A DNA stretch of 64,000 nt from Burkholderia latens (GTDB lineage Bacteria > Pseudomonadota > Gammaproteobacteria > Burkholderiales > Burkholderiaceae), in NCBI RefSeq assembly GCF_902499045.1, contig NZ_CABVPL010000003.1, forward strand, positions 1 through 64,000, written 5' to 3'. Shown piece by piece: positions 1-8,862 of this stretch. Position numbers and translations under genes: made by a program. A model generated the notes under the pieces. That model saw only the letters and a program-made list of their open reading frames with translations, was not told the DNA's origin and did not search any database. Every line of letters starts with the position of its first letter. The first letter of the stretch is position 1.

Positions 1-2
1 CG

Positions 3-887
3 GCCGGCGCGAGCGCGGCGGCGGTCGTGCCGCAGTCCGTTTTGCCGGCGAGCGCCGGGCTGCCGTCATCGCTGGCGGGGTCCAGCGCGCCGCGGCTGCC
101 GCTCGATGCCGGCGGCCATCTGGCCAAGTCGCGCGCGGTGCGCGATTTCTTCGACTATTGCCTGACCGCGCAAAGCGACCTGAATGCGACTGCGCTCGAC
201 GCGCTCGTCGTGCGTGAGATCGCCGCGCAGCTCGACGGCACGCGCGCGCAGCCCGAGGCGCTCGACGTCTGGCATCGATATCGCGCATATCTCGATGCGC
301 TCGCGAAACTGCCGCAGGCCGGTGCGGTCGACAAGTCCGATCCCGGCGCGCTGCAGCTCGCGCTCGACCAGCGCGCGTCGATCGCGTACCGGACGCTCGG
401 CGACTGGAGCCAGACGTTCTTCGGTGCGGAGCAGTGGCGGCAGCGCTACGATCTCGCGCGGCTGAAGATTGCGCAGGACCGCACGCTCACAGACGCGCAG
501 AAGGCGGAGCGGCTCGCGGCGCTCGCGCAGCAGATGCCGGCCGACGAACGCGCGGCGCAACAGAAGGCCGACCGGCAGCGCGCCGCGATCGACCAGATCG
601 CGCAGTTGCAGAGGAGCGGGGCGACACCCGACGCGATGCGCGCGCAGCTGACGCAGACGCTCGGCCCCGAAGCGGCGGCGCGCGTCGCGCAGATGCAGCA
701 GGACGATGCGTCGTGGCAGAGCCGCTATGCGGACTATGCGGTGCAGCGCGCGCAGATCGGCGCGGCCGGGTTGCCGGCGCAGGAGCGCGATGCGCAGATC
801 GTCGCGCTGCGGCAGCGCATCTTCACGAAGCCCGGCGAAGCGGTGCGTGCGGCGTCGCTCGACCGCGGCGCGGCCGCCGCGCAATAA
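3..887 (+). CDS. lifO: Lipase-specific foldase (lipase chaperone), 5' truncated by the window edge
   Basis: Membrane-anchored periplasmic chaperone that folds the type II-secreted triacylglycerol lipase encoded next to it. The frame is open from the left edge, so the start, the N-terminal anchor and roughly 50 residues are missing; 294 residues are visible against about 340 for the Burkholderia family (also called limA/limB). After an Ala/Pro linker the text carries the foldase signature RAVRDFFDYCL (visible residues ~44-54), the RxxFDY-type motif needed for activation, followed by the long mostly helical arm rich in Glu, Gln, Arg and Ala that wraps the lipase. The cognate lipase gene should lie just left of the window. 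I recognise the sequence as very close to known B. cepacia-group foldases. Confidence 0.95.
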   Translation, partial: AGASAAAVVPQSVLPASAGLPSSLAGSSAPRLPLDAGGHLAKSRAVRDFFDYCLTAQSDLNATALDALVVREIAAQLDGTRAQPEALDVWHRYRAYLDALAKLPQAGAVDKSDPGALQLALDQRASIAYRTLGDWSQTFFGAEQWRQRYDLARLKIAQDRTLTDAQKAERLAALAQQMPADERAAQQKADRQRAAIDQIAQLQRSGATPDAMRAQLTQTLGPEAAARVAQMQQDDASWQSRYADYAVQRAQIGAAGLPAQERDAQIVALRQRIFTKPGEAVRAASLDRGAAAAQ

Positions 888-888
888 C

Positions 889-924
889 GCAGGCAATTAC
901 ACAGGCAATCACACAGGCAATCAC
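889..924. repeat. Three-copy 12-bp tandem repeat after the foldase gene
   Basis: Three consecutive 12-mers of the form RCAGGCAATYAC start one base after the foldase stop (889, 901, 913); copies 2 and 3 are identical. The tract sits in the short gap between two convergent genes. It has no hairpin potential and is probably a replication-slippage microrepeat. Confidence 0.8.
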
Positions 925-938
925 GCGCCCGCACGCGC

Positions 939-2462
939 TCACGCCGCGTGCGTGAATTGCCGCGGCAGATGCCGTTCGATCGTCATCGCAAGCGTATCGA
1001 ACGCGGGGCCGATGCGCTCGTGCGCGACGCACGCATAGCCGAGCAGCAGCCCGCGGCGCGCGGTGTCCCGGCAGCTGTAGTAGCTGGTCAGCGGGCGCAC
1101 GATCACGCCGGCGTCGAACGCGCTTTGCGTGACCGCGCGATCGTCGCACGCATCGGGCAGGCCGAGCACGAGATGCAGCCCGGCCTCGTCGCCCATCACG
1201 GGCAGCGCGTCGCCGAAGCGTGCATGAATCGCATCGATCAGCAATTGCCGGCGCTCGCCGTACAGCGTGCGCATGCGCCTCACGTGCGACGTCAGGTGCC
1301 CGTCCATGATGAATTCGGCGAGCACGGCCTGCTGCATCAGCTGGCCCTCGCGATACAGCTCCGACAGCCCGGTGCGGAACGTGTCGACCAGATGCTCGGG
1401 CACCACCATGTAGCCCATCCGCAGGCCCGGGAACAGCATCTTGCCGAGGCTGCCGACGTAGATCACGCGGCCGCCGTCGTCGAGGCCCTGCAGCGACGCG
1501 AGCGGGCGGCTGCCGTAGCGGAACTCGCTGTCGTAGTCGTCCTCGATGATCCAGCAGCGGTGCTGGCGCGCGTATTCGAGCAGCATCCGGCGCCGCGCGA
1601 GGCTCATCACCATCCCGAGCGGATACTGGTGCGACGGCGTGACGAGCACGAGCCGCGGCGGTTGCTGCATGTCGCTCGCGCTCGGATCGATCCCTTCCTG
1701 GTCGACCGGCACCGGCGTCAGCGCGAGGCCGGTCGCCTGCAGCACGCTGCGCACGCCCCAGTAGCACGGCTCCTCGACCCATGCGCGATCGCCGATGTCG
1801 GACAGCAGCCGCACCGCGAGATCGATCGACTGGTGGATGCCCGTCGTGATGATCACCTGGTCCGGCGAGCATTTGACCGACCGCGCGACGCGCAGATAGT
1901 CGGCAAGCGCGCGGCGCAGCGGCCGGTAGCCGCCGCCCGGCGCATAGGTCAGCAGCTCCGGATTCGCTTCCTTCCACAGGCGCGCCTGCAGGCGGCTCCA
2001 CGTGCGGCTCGGGAATTCCGACACGTCGGGCACGCCCGGCATGAACGCGCCCCACTGGCGCCGCGACACGCCCGCATGCTCGATCAGCTGGCGGCCGCGC
2101 ATCGACAGGCCGCCATGCGCGTCCGGCAGCGGGGTCGCGCCGCCAGCGGCCTGCGGCGGCGCGGCGCCCGGCGCATGGATCGCGGCCGCGTCCGGGCGCG
2201 TGTCCGCCACGTAGGTGCCGCTGCCGGTGGTCGTCAGCACGTAGCCTTCGGCGGTCAGCTGGTCGTACACGTGCAGCACGGTATTGCGCGCGATCGACAG
2301 GTCGGCTGCGAGCGTGCGTGAGCTGGGAAGCTTTGTCCCTGGCCCCAATTCTCCAGTGAGAATCGCTTGCTGCATCTGTTGCAGCAGTTGCCGGTACATC
2401 GGTTCGGACGAGCTGCGGTCGAGACGGGCGGACAGCCAGTCGGCGAGGATCACGGTATCCAA
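939..2462 (-). CDS. MocR-family transcriptional regulator (GntR winged helix fused to PLP aminotransferase-like domain)
   Basis: 507 residues. Residues ~18-85 form a GntR winged helix (MYRQLLQQMQQAIL then LPSSRTLAADL), and ~120-500 a class-I aminotransferase fold used as an effector sensor. The PLP-binding lysine is K341 in the motif VGSLGKMLFPGLRMGY, preceded by the IIEDDYDSEFRYG strand. I chose the TTG at 2462 because AGGA lies about 8 bases upstream; an ATG further upstream would run through the shared promoter region. It is divergent from the polyamine-type ABC operon, so it probably controls that operon in response to an amine or amino acid, by analogy with GabR and other MocR proteins. 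The effector cannot be read from the sequence. Confidence 0.93.
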   Translation of the reverse strand: MDTVILADWLSARLDRSSSEPMYRQLLQQMQQAILTGELGPGTKLPSSRTLAADLSIARNTVLHVYDQLTAEGYVLTTTGSGTYVADTRPDAAAIHAPGAAPPQAAGGATPLPDAHGGLSMRGRQLIEHAGVSRRQWGAFMPGVPDVSEFPSRTWSRLQARLWKEANPELLTYAPGGGYRPLRRALADYLRVARSVKCSPDQVIITTGIHQSIDLAVRLLSDIGDRAWVEEPCYWGVRSVLQATGLALTPVPVDQEGIDPSASDMQQPPRLVLVTPSHQYPLGMVMSLARRRMLLEYARQHRCWIIEDDYDSEFRYGSRPLASLQGLDDGGRVIYVGSLGKMLFPGLRMGYMVVPEHLVDTFRTGLSELYREGQLMQQAVLAEFIMDGHLTSHVRRMRTLYGERRQLLIDAIHARFGDALPVMGDEAGLHLVLGLPDACDDRAVTQSAFDAGVIVRPLTSYYSCRDTARRGLLLGYACVAHERIGPAFDTLAMTIERHLPRQFTHAA

Positions 2463-2467
2463 AGTGG

Positions 2468-2507
2468 TCCTACTAGGAATATTGAAATGGTTCCCTAGTA
2501 TAGAACC
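2468..2507. promoter_or_regulatory. Paired inverted repeats between the MocR gene and the ABC operon
   Basis: Two inverted repeats lie just upstream of the regulator: TCCTA-C-TAGGA (2468-2478) and GGTTC-N9-GAACC (2489-2507). Both contain a CTAG core. On the minus strand the second contains TATACT, a good -10 for the regulator gene, so binding there would autoregulate. I found no convincing -35. Operator function is inferred from position and symmetry. Confidence 0.5.
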
Positions 2508-2649
2508 GTGCGGGCCGTATAGTCGGTCCATCTCGCAAGAAAGCGCCGGGCCGCCCCGGGTTTTCTTGACCCCGCGGGGGGCCTGGCGCGCAGCGGCAGG
2601 TTTCGGGGCATTGATAAACGTTTTGTCGCGCAGCAAGGGGACAGCCACG

Positions 2650-3744
2650 ATGAAGTCCGATGATGTGATCGTCAGCTTTCGCGGCGTGCGGAAGACCTAT
2701 GACGGCGAGACGCTGGTCGTCAAATCGCTCGACCTCGACATCCGCCGGGGGGAATTCCTGACGCTGCTCGGGCCGTCCGGCTCGGGCAAGACCACCTGCC
2801 TGATGATGCTGGCGGGCTTCGAGTTCCCGACGGGCGGCGAGATCCGCCTCGACGGCGAGCTGCTGAACTCCGTGCCGCCGCACAAGCGCAACATCGGCAT
2901 GGTGTTCCAGAACTACGCGCTGTTTCCGCATCTGACGGTCGAGCAGAACGTCGCGTATCCGCTGACGGTGCGCAAGCTGCCGGCCGGCGAGCGCGCGGAG
3001 CGCGTCGCGCATGCGCTGAAGATGGTGCAGATGGAACGCTTCGCGAAGCGCTACCCCGCGCAGCTGTCGGGCGGCCAGCAGCAGCGCATCGCACTCGCGC
3101 GCGCGCTCGTGTTCGAGCCGAAGCTCGTGCTGATGGACGAGCCGCTCGGCGCGCTCGACAAGCAGCTGCGCGAACACATGCAATACGAGCTGAAGGCGCT
3201 GCACGAGAAGCTCGGCGTGACCTTCGTGTACGTGACGCACGACCAGGGCGAGGCGCTGACGATGTCCGATCGCGTCGCCGTGTTCGACAAGGGCATCGTG
3301 CAGCAGCTCGATACCGTCGATCGTCTTTACGAATCGCCGTGCAACGAGTTCGTCGCGAACTTCATCGGCGACAGCAACCGGCTGCGCGGCACCATCGCGC
3401 GCGTCGACGGCGAATTCTGCGAATTCCGGCTCGACGACGGCACGCAGCTCGTCGGACGCCGCATCGGCGACGCGGCCGAAGGCGCGCCGGCCGTTGCATG
3501 CATCCGCCCGGAGCGCATGAGCCTCGCGAACGGCCACCTGAACGGCGGCGCCGCGAACCGCGTGACCGGCGAGGCGCGCAGCCTCATCTATTTCGGCGAC
3601 CACGTGCGCATGCGCTGCGCGTTGCCGGGCCAGGACGAATGCTTCGTGAAGGTGCCGCTCGGCACGGGCGCGCTCGACGCGTTCGCGCCCGGCGCGCCGG
3701 TATCGCTCGCGTTCTCGCCCGAGCACCTGCGCGTGTTCGCGTGA
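2650..3744 (+). CDS. ABC transporter ATPase, polyamine/spermidine type (PotA-like)
   Basis: 364-residue cytoplasmic ATPase energising an importer. Walker A GPSGSGKTT is at residues 41-49, the Q-loop at Q87, the signature LSGGQQQR at 139-146, Walker B LVLMDEP at 159-165 and the H-loop histidine at 197. A C-terminal TOBE/OB region (~240-364) is typical of the spermidine/putrescine and Fe(III) classes. The frame is open further upstream, but the ATG at 2650 is preceded by AAGGGG and matches the family N-terminus, so the longer reading was rejected. First gene of a four-gene operon (ATPase, binding protein, two permeases), a pot-like order. Confidence 0.95.
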   Translation: MKSDDVIVSFRGVRKTYDGETLVVKSLDLDIRRGEFLTLLGPSGSGKTTCLMMLAGFEFPTGGEIRLDGELLNSVPPHKRNIGMVFQNYALFPHLTVEQNVAYPLTVRKLPAGERAERVAHALKMVQMERFAKRYPAQLSGGQQQRIALARALVFEPKLVLMDEPLGALDKQLREHMQYELKALHEKLGVTFVYVTHDQGEALTMSDRVAVFDKGIVQQLDTVDRLYESPCNEFVANFIGDSNRLRGTIARVDGEFCEFRLDDGTQLVGRRIGDAAEGAPAVACIRPERMSLANGHLNGGAANRVTGEARSLIYFGDHVRMRCALPGQDECFVKVPLGTGALDAFAPGAPVSLAFSPEHLRVFA

Positions 3745-3820
3745 CGCAGAGTTTCCCGTTTTTCCGCAGCACGTCGTCAACAACAACGCCCACTTCCACC
3801 ACGAGAGGAGAGGAACCATC

Positions 3821-4867
3821 ATGAACGGAGCAAACTCCACCGCGCGTCGTACCGCACTCGCCCTGGCGCTCGCCGTCGTCGGCGCATCGGCCGCGGCGGC
3901 CGAACTCACCGTCGTCAACTTCGGCGGCGCGAACGGCGACGCGCAGAAGGCCGCGTTCAACCAGCCGTTCGAGAAGGCGACCGGCAACAAGGTCACGGCC
4001 GTCGAGTACAACGGCGAGCAGGCGAAAGTGAAGGCGATGGTCGAGGCGAAGCACGTCAACTGGGACGTGGTCGAAGTCGAATCGGGCGACCTGAACCGCG
4101 GCTGCGACGAAGGGCTGTACGAAAAGCTCGACTGGTCGAAGATCGCGAAGAAATCCGACCTGATTCCGGAAGCGCCGCAGGTGTGCGGCGTCGGCTTCTT
4201 CGTGTGGTCGACCGCGCTGTCGTACAACGCGGACAAGCTGAAGACCGCGCCGACCGGCTGGGCCGATTTCTGGAACGTGAAGAAATTCCCCGGCAAGCGC
4301 GGGATGCGCAAGGGCGCGCGCTACAACCTCGAGTTCGCGCTGATGGCCGACGGCGTCGCGACGAAGGACGTGTACAAGGTGCTCGGCACGAAGGCCGGCC
4401 AGGACCGCGCGTTCAAGAAGCTCGACGAGCTGAAGCCGTACATCCAGTGGTGGGAAGCCGGCGCGCAGCCGCCGCAGTTCCTGGTGGCCGGCGACGTCGT
4501 GATGTCGACCGCGTACAACGGCCGCATCGACGCCGCGCAGAAGGAAGGCAAGAACCTGAAGGTCGTGTGGAACGGCAGCATCTACGACCTCGACTATTGG
4601 GCGATTCCGAAGGGCTCGCCGAACAAGGCGCTCGCCGAGCAGTACATCGCGTACACGCTGACGCCGAAGCCGCAACAGGCGTATGCACAGCACATCGCGT
4701 ACGGTCCGGCGAACGTCGCGGCGATCAAGTCGCTCGACGCGAAGACGCTCGCGAACCTGCCGAACTCGCCGGCCAACGGCAAGAACGCGGTGCTGGAGGA
4801 CATCGGCTTCTGGACCGACCACAGCGACGAGCTGGAGCAGCGCTTCGCCGCGTGGGCGACGAAGTAA
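3821..4867 (+). CDS. Polyamine-type ABC transporter substrate-binding protein (PotD/PotF-like)
   Basis: 348-residue periplasmic solute-binding protein. A signal peptide with a twin-Arg n-region, Leu/Ala core and an AxA site near residue 27 precedes the mature start ELTVVNFGG. The strand-starting ELTVVNFGGANGD and the middle segment VEVESGDLNRGCDEGL are characteristic of the PotD/PotF fold. A strong Shine-Dalgarno (GAGAGGAG) lies about 10 bases before the ATG. It lies 76 bases after the ATPase and 93 before the first permease, consistent with one transcript. Substrate is inferred as putrescine, spermidine or a related amine from family only. Confidence 0.93.
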   Translation: MNGANSTARRTALALALAVVGASAAAAELTVVNFGGANGDAQKAAFNQPFEKATGNKVTAVEYNGEQAKVKAMVEAKHVNWDVVEVESGDLNRGCDEGLYEKLDWSKIAKKSDLIPEAPQVCGVGFFVWSTALSYNADKLKTAPTGWADFWNVKKFPGKRGMRKGARYNLEFALMADGVATKDVYKVLGTKAGQDRAFKKLDELKPYIQWWEAGAQPPQFLVAGDVVMSTAYNGRIDAAQKEGKNLKVVWNGSIYDLDYWAIPKGSPNKALAEQYIAYTLTPKPQQAYAQHIAYGPANVAAIKSLDAKTLANLPNSPANGKNAVLEDIGFWTDHSDELEQRFAAWATK

Positions 4868-4960
4868 CCGCTACTCAGGTGTCCTGATGCAACCTGCCGC
4901 GCGGCGCGCCGAACGCGTCGCGCGGCATTCCGCCGGATCGAGCCCGGCCGGAGAGAACCG

Positions 4961-6235
4961 TTGAACACGATGACGATCGCTCCTTCCTCGCCGTCCACAG
5001 TGGCGCTCAAGCGCGAACTGAAAGCCGCCGAGGCCCGCAAGCGCACGATGGCGCTGCTGCTGATCGCGCCGCTCGCGATCTTCCTGCTGCTCATCTTCGT
5101 CGTGCCGATCGGCACGCTGCTCACGCGCGCGGTGCAGAACCCCGAGATCGCGACCGCGCTGCCGCACACGGTCGCCGCGCTGGCGGACTGGGACCGCAAG
5201 GCGCCGCCGCCGGACGCCGCGTATGCCGCGCTCGCGGCCGACATGACGAAGGTCGCCGACAGCGAGGCGATGGGCGCGCTCGCGCGGCGCCTGAACACCG
5301 AGATTCCCGGCTACCGCTCGCTCGTCGCGAAGACGGCGCGTGCGATGCCGCTGAAGGGCGACGGTGACGCGGGCGACGCGGCGCTGACGCCCGCGCAGAC
5401 GCGCACGAAACTGATCGACCTCGATGCGCGCTGGGGCGATGCCGCGTACTGGCAGGCGATCGCGAAGAACGGCAGCCAGGTGTCGCCGTTCTACCTGCTC
5501 GCCGCGCTCGACCACAAACAGGACGGCTTCGGCCATATCGTGCAGGCGGACCCGGACCAGTCGATCTATCTCGCGATCTTCGGCCGCACGTTCGTGATCG
5601 GCGTCGCCGTCACGCTGTTCGCGCTGCTGCTCGGCTATCCGCTCGCGTACTGGATCTCGACGCTGTCGGAGCGCCGCGCGAATCTCGTGATGATCCTCGT
5701 GCTGATTCCGTTCTGGACGTCGGTGCTGGTGCGCGTCGCCGCGTGGATCGTGCTGCTGCAAAGCGAAGGGCTCGTGAACAAGGCGCTGATCGGCAGCGGG
5801 CTGATCTCGCATCCGCTGACGCTGCTGTTCAACCGTGTCGGCGTGTACATCTCGATGACGCACATCCTGCTGCCGTTCATGATCCTGCCGCTTTACAGCG
5901 TGATGAAGTCGATCCCGCCCACCTACCAGCGCGCGGCGGTGTCGCTCGGCAGCCATCCGTTCGCCGCGTTCTGGCGCGTGTACGTGCCGCAGACCTATCC
6001 GGGCGTCGGCGCCGGCGCGCTGCTCGTGTTCATCCTCGCGATCGGCTACTACATCACGCCCGCGCTGCTCGGCGGGCCGAACGACCAGATGGTCAGCTAC
6101 TACGTCGCTTACTTCACGAACGTGACGATCAACTGGGGCATGGCGTGTGCGCTCGGCGGGCTGCTGCTCGCGGCGACGCTCGTGCTGTATGCGGTGTACG
6201 GGCGCTTCACGCGCACCAACGTGAGCCTCGGCTGA
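4961..6235 (+). CDS. ABC transporter permease (PotB-like) with a large extracytoplasmic insert
   Basis: 424-residue inner-membrane permease. One N-terminal membrane helix (residues ~28-50, LLIAPLAIFLLLIFVVPI) is followed by ~140 polar residues before the remaining helices, so the protein is longer than the ~290-residue PotB norm. The permease EAA-type loop is visible near AAVSLGSHPFAAFWRVYVP. I chose the TTG at 4961 because GGAG lies 7 bases upstream; the in-frame ATG at 4970 would be 16 bases away. Partner of the next permease and of the upstream ATPase. Confidence 0.92.
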   Translation: MNTMTIAPSSPSTVALKRELKAAEARKRTMALLLIAPLAIFLLLIFVVPIGTLLTRAVQNPEIATALPHTVAALADWDRKAPPPDAAYAALAADMTKVADSEAMGALARRLNTEIPGYRSLVAKTARAMPLKGDGDAGDAALTPAQTRTKLIDLDARWGDAAYWQAIAKNGSQVSPFYLLAALDHKQDGFGHIVQADPDQSIYLAIFGRTFVIGVAVTLFALLLGYPLAYWISTLSERRANLVMILVLIPFWTSVLVRVAAWIVLLQSEGLVNKALIGSGLISHPLTLLFNRVGVYISMTHILLPFMILPLYSVMKSIPPTYQRAAVSLGSHPFAAFWRVYVPQTYPGVGAGALLVFILAIGYYITPALLGGPNDQMVSYYVAYFTNVTINWGMACALGGLLLAATLVLYAVYGRFTRTNVSLG

Positions 6236-6272
6236 GCGCCGGGCACAGGGAAACGGGAAGGGGATGCCGACC

Positions 6273-7109
6273 ATGAAATTCGCCAGGCCGCTGTTCGCGC
6301 CGCACATGTCGTTCGTCGAGCGCGCGTGGTACGTCGCGCTGCGCGTGCTCGTCGTGCTCACGCTGCTGTACCTGATCCTGCCGGTGCTCGCGATCGTGCC
6401 GCTGTCGTTCTCGTCGAGCACGTTCCTCGTGTATCCGATTCCGGGCTTCTCGACGCGCTGGTACGAGAACCTGATCGCGTCCGACGAATGGCGGATGGCC
6501 GCGAAGAACAGCTTCATCGTCGCGCCGTCGGCGACCGTCGTCGCGACCGTGCTCGGCACGCTCGCCGCGATCGGCCTCACGAAAGCCGACTTCCGCGGCA
6601 AGGGGCTGCTGATGGCCGTGCTGCTGTCGCCGATGATCGTGCCCGTCGTCGTGGTCGGCGTCGGCATGTACCTGTTTTTCGCGCCGCTCGGGCTCGCGAA
6701 TACGTACACGGGGCTGATCGCCGCGCACGCGGCGCTCGGCGTGCCGTTCGTCGTGACGACGGTCGCGGCCACGCTGCAAGGCTTCAACCAGAACCTGGTG
6801 CGTGCGAGCCTGTCGCTCGGCGCGAATCCCGTCACGACGTTCTTCCGCGTGACGCTGCCGGTGATCGCGCCGGGTGTGATGTCGGGCGCGCTGTTCGCGT
6901 TCGCGACGTCGTTCGACGAAGTCGTCGTCACGCTGTTCCTCGCGGGCGCGGACCAGACGACGCTGCCGCGCCAGATGTTCACCGGGATCCGCGAGAACAT
7001 CAGCCCGACGATCGCCGCGCTCGCGACGATCCTGATCATCTTCTCGACGAGCCTGCTGCTCGCGCTCGAATGGCTGCGCGGACGCAACGCGCGGCGCGCG
7101 GTGACGTAA
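6273..7109 (+). CDS. ABC transporter permease (PotC-like)
   Basis: 278-residue inner-membrane permease, second half of the translocation pore. Six hydrophobic segments are apparent, with the EAA loop at RASLSLGANPVTTFFRVTLP. An ATG at 6264 is also in frame, but the purine-rich AAGGGG ends directly against it; the ATG at 6273 has the usual 9-base spacing, so I favour it. It starts 37 bases after the previous permease and closes the operon. No U-rich terminator follows. Confidence 0.92.
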   Translation: MKFARPLFAPHMSFVERAWYVALRVLVVLTLLYLILPVLAIVPLSFSSSTFLVYPIPGFSTRWYENLIASDEWRMAAKNSFIVAPSATVVATVLGTLAAIGLTKADFRGKGLLMAVLLSPMIVPVVVVGVGMYLFFAPLGLANTYTGLIAAHAALGVPFVVTTVAATLQGFNQNLVRASLSLGANPVTTFFRVTLPVIAPGVMSGALFAFATSFDEVVVTLFLAGADQTTLPRQMFTGIRENISPTIAALATILIIFSTSLLLALEWLRGRNARRAVT

Positions 7110-7357
7110 CGGCGTGCATACGCGACGTTCGGCGTGTGGTGCCGACCGTTGCGCTCCCAACGACATCGCGCACGCGGTGCGGTGCGCTGCGCGCAAGCTT
7201 TCGTTTCGCTGACTGACGACGCGGTCGCCTGCACGTTCGATGCGGCTCTGCAACAATACGGGTCGCGGCGTCGCGCGTTCCGTTCGTGTCGACGGAGTGC
7301 CGGTGCCGCGCCGCTCAATCCGCGACGCCGCGCGTCGCTCGTCAGCCGAGCCTCATC

Positions 7358-8791
7358 TTGTCCGAACTCGCTTCTTCCGCCGGCGCCCGCGAGCCGGCCG
7401 TCAACTGGCGCGCGATGTCCGCCGTGCTGCTCGCCGTCGCGCTCGCGACGCTCGACACCGCGATCGCGAACACCGCGCTGCCCGCGATCGCCGCCGACCT
7501 GCACGCGTCGCCCGCCGCGTCGGTATGGATCATCAACGCGTATCAGCTCGCGATGGTCGCGACGCTGCTGCCGTTCGCGTCGCTCGGCGACATCGTCGGC
7601 CACAAGCGCGTGTATGTCGCCGGGCTCGCGGTGTTCACGCTCGCGTCGCTCGGCTGCTCGCTCGCGGCGACGCTGCCGCAGCTGACGGCCGCGCGGATCG
7701 TGCAGGGCTTCGGCGCGAGCGCCATCATGAGCGTGAACGTCGCGCTGATCCGCAACCTGTTCCCCGCGCACCGGCTCGGGCGCGGCGTCGGCTTCAACGC
7801 GCTCGTCGTCGGCGTGTCGTTCGCGGTCGGGCCGACGATCGCGTCGCTGATCCTGTCGATGGCCGCGTGGCCATGGCTGTTCGCGGTCAACGTGCCGCTC
7901 GGCGTGCTCGCGCTCGCCGTCGCGATTCCGTCGCTGCCGCGGACGGCGCGCGGCAAGCACGCATTCGATCCGCTCGCCGCGCTGTTCAACGTGATCTGTT
8001 TCGCGTCGCTGATCTTCGCGCTCGGCGAATTCGCGCAGCGCGGGCCGTTGTCGGTCGTGTTCGCGGCCGCCGCCGTCGCGCTCGCGTTCGGCTGGATGCT
8101 GATTCGCCGGCAGGCCGGGCACCCGGCGCCGATGCTGCCGGTCGACCTGTTTCGCCGCCCGGTATTCACGTTGTCCGCGCTGACGGCCGTGTGCGCGTTC
8201 GCCGCGCAGGGGCTCGCGTTCGTGTCGCTGCCGTTCTATTTCGAAACCGTCCTGCATCGCAATGCGGTGGAAACGGGCTTCCTGATGACGCCGTGGTCGG
8301 CGATCGTCGCGCTCGCCGCGCCGATCGCGGGCCGGCTGTCCGATCGTTATCCGCCCGGCTTGCTCGGTGCGATCGGGCTCGCGCTGCTGAGCGCGGGGAT
8401 GGTGTCGCTCGCTGCGCTGCCGGCGGCGCCGGGCGTCATCGACATCGGCTGGCGGATGATGCTGTGCGGCGCGGGCTTCGGCTTCTTCCAGTCGCCGAAC
8501 CTGAAGGCGCTGATGTCGAGCGCGCCGCCCGAGCGTAGCGGCGGCGCGAGCGGGATCATCGCGACCGCGCGGCTGATCGGGCAGGCGACCGGCGCCGCGC
8601 TCGTCGCGCTGTCGTTCGGGATTGCGGGGCGGCACGGGCCGACGCTCGCGCTGATGCTCGGTGCGGGCTTCGCTGGCGCGGCGAGCGTCGCGAGCGGGCT
8701 GCGGCTCTTCGCGCCGTCGCACCGGGCCGGCGCGCCCGTCGCGTCGGTTCCGGTGAACGAGCAGCGCGCGACGGAGCAGGGCTCCGCATGA
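7358..8791 (+). CDS. Major facilitator superfamily exporter, DHA2 (EmrB/QacA-type, 14 helices)
   Basis: 477-residue inner-membrane proton-driven exporter. The opening VALATLDTAIANTALPAIA is the helix-1 motif of DHA2 drug exporters, and GDIVGHKRVYVAGL is the loop 2-3 motif A. Hydrophobic segments continue to the end, in keeping with 14 helices. The frame is open to a GTG at 7286, but the added ~24 residues are Arg-rich and not family-like. I prefer the TTG at 7358, which begins directly before the conserved region; its Shine-Dalgarno is weak. Monocistronic, convergent with the protease gene. Substrate unknown. Confidence 0.9.
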   Translation: MSELASSAGAREPAVNWRAMSAVLLAVALATLDTAIANTALPAIAADLHASPAASVWIINAYQLAMVATLLPFASLGDIVGHKRVYVAGLAVFTLASLGCSLAATLPQLTAARIVQGFGASAIMSVNVALIRNLFPAHRLGRGVGFNALVVGVSFAVGPTIASLILSMAAWPWLFAVNVPLGVLALAVAIPSLPRTARGKHAFDPLAALFNVICFASLIFALGEFAQRGPLSVVFAAAAVALAFGWMLIRRQAGHPAPMLPVDLFRRPVFTLSALTAVCAFAAQGLAFVSLPFYFETVLHRNAVETGFLMTPWSAIVALAAPIAGRLSDRYPPGLLGAIGLALLSAGMVSLAALPAAPGVIDIGWRMMLCGAGFGFFQSPNLKALMSSAPPERSGGASGIIATARLIGQATGAALVALSFGIAGRHGPTLALMLGAGFAGAASVASGLRLFAPSHRAGAPVASVPVNEQRATEQGSA

Positions 8792-8817
8792 ACCCGGTGC
8801 CGGAAAACCACCCGGCC

Positions 8818-8845
8818 GGCGCGCGATGAAACGCCACCGCGCGCC
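8818..8845. terminator. Hairpin between convergent MFS and protease genes
   Basis: Perfect 8-bp stem GGCGCGCG / CGCGCGCC around a 12-base loop, between two convergent genes. There is no T-run on either side, so it is at best a Rho-assisted or bidirectional end. Confidence 0.35.
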
Positions 8846-8862
8846 GTCACGTCACGTCACGC

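Noticed and set aside
2284-2649. Upstream extension of the ABC ATPase
   Set aside because: It would cross the divergent MocR promoter and start inside that gene. The ATG at 2650 has a Shine-Dalgarno and matches the family start.
4871-8722. A 1283-codon open frame on the minus strand opposite the permeases and MFS gene
   Set aside because: Arg/His/Glu/Gln-rich, low-complexity translation with no recognisable domain. It mirrors the GC-biased codons of real plus-strand genes that carry clear motifs.
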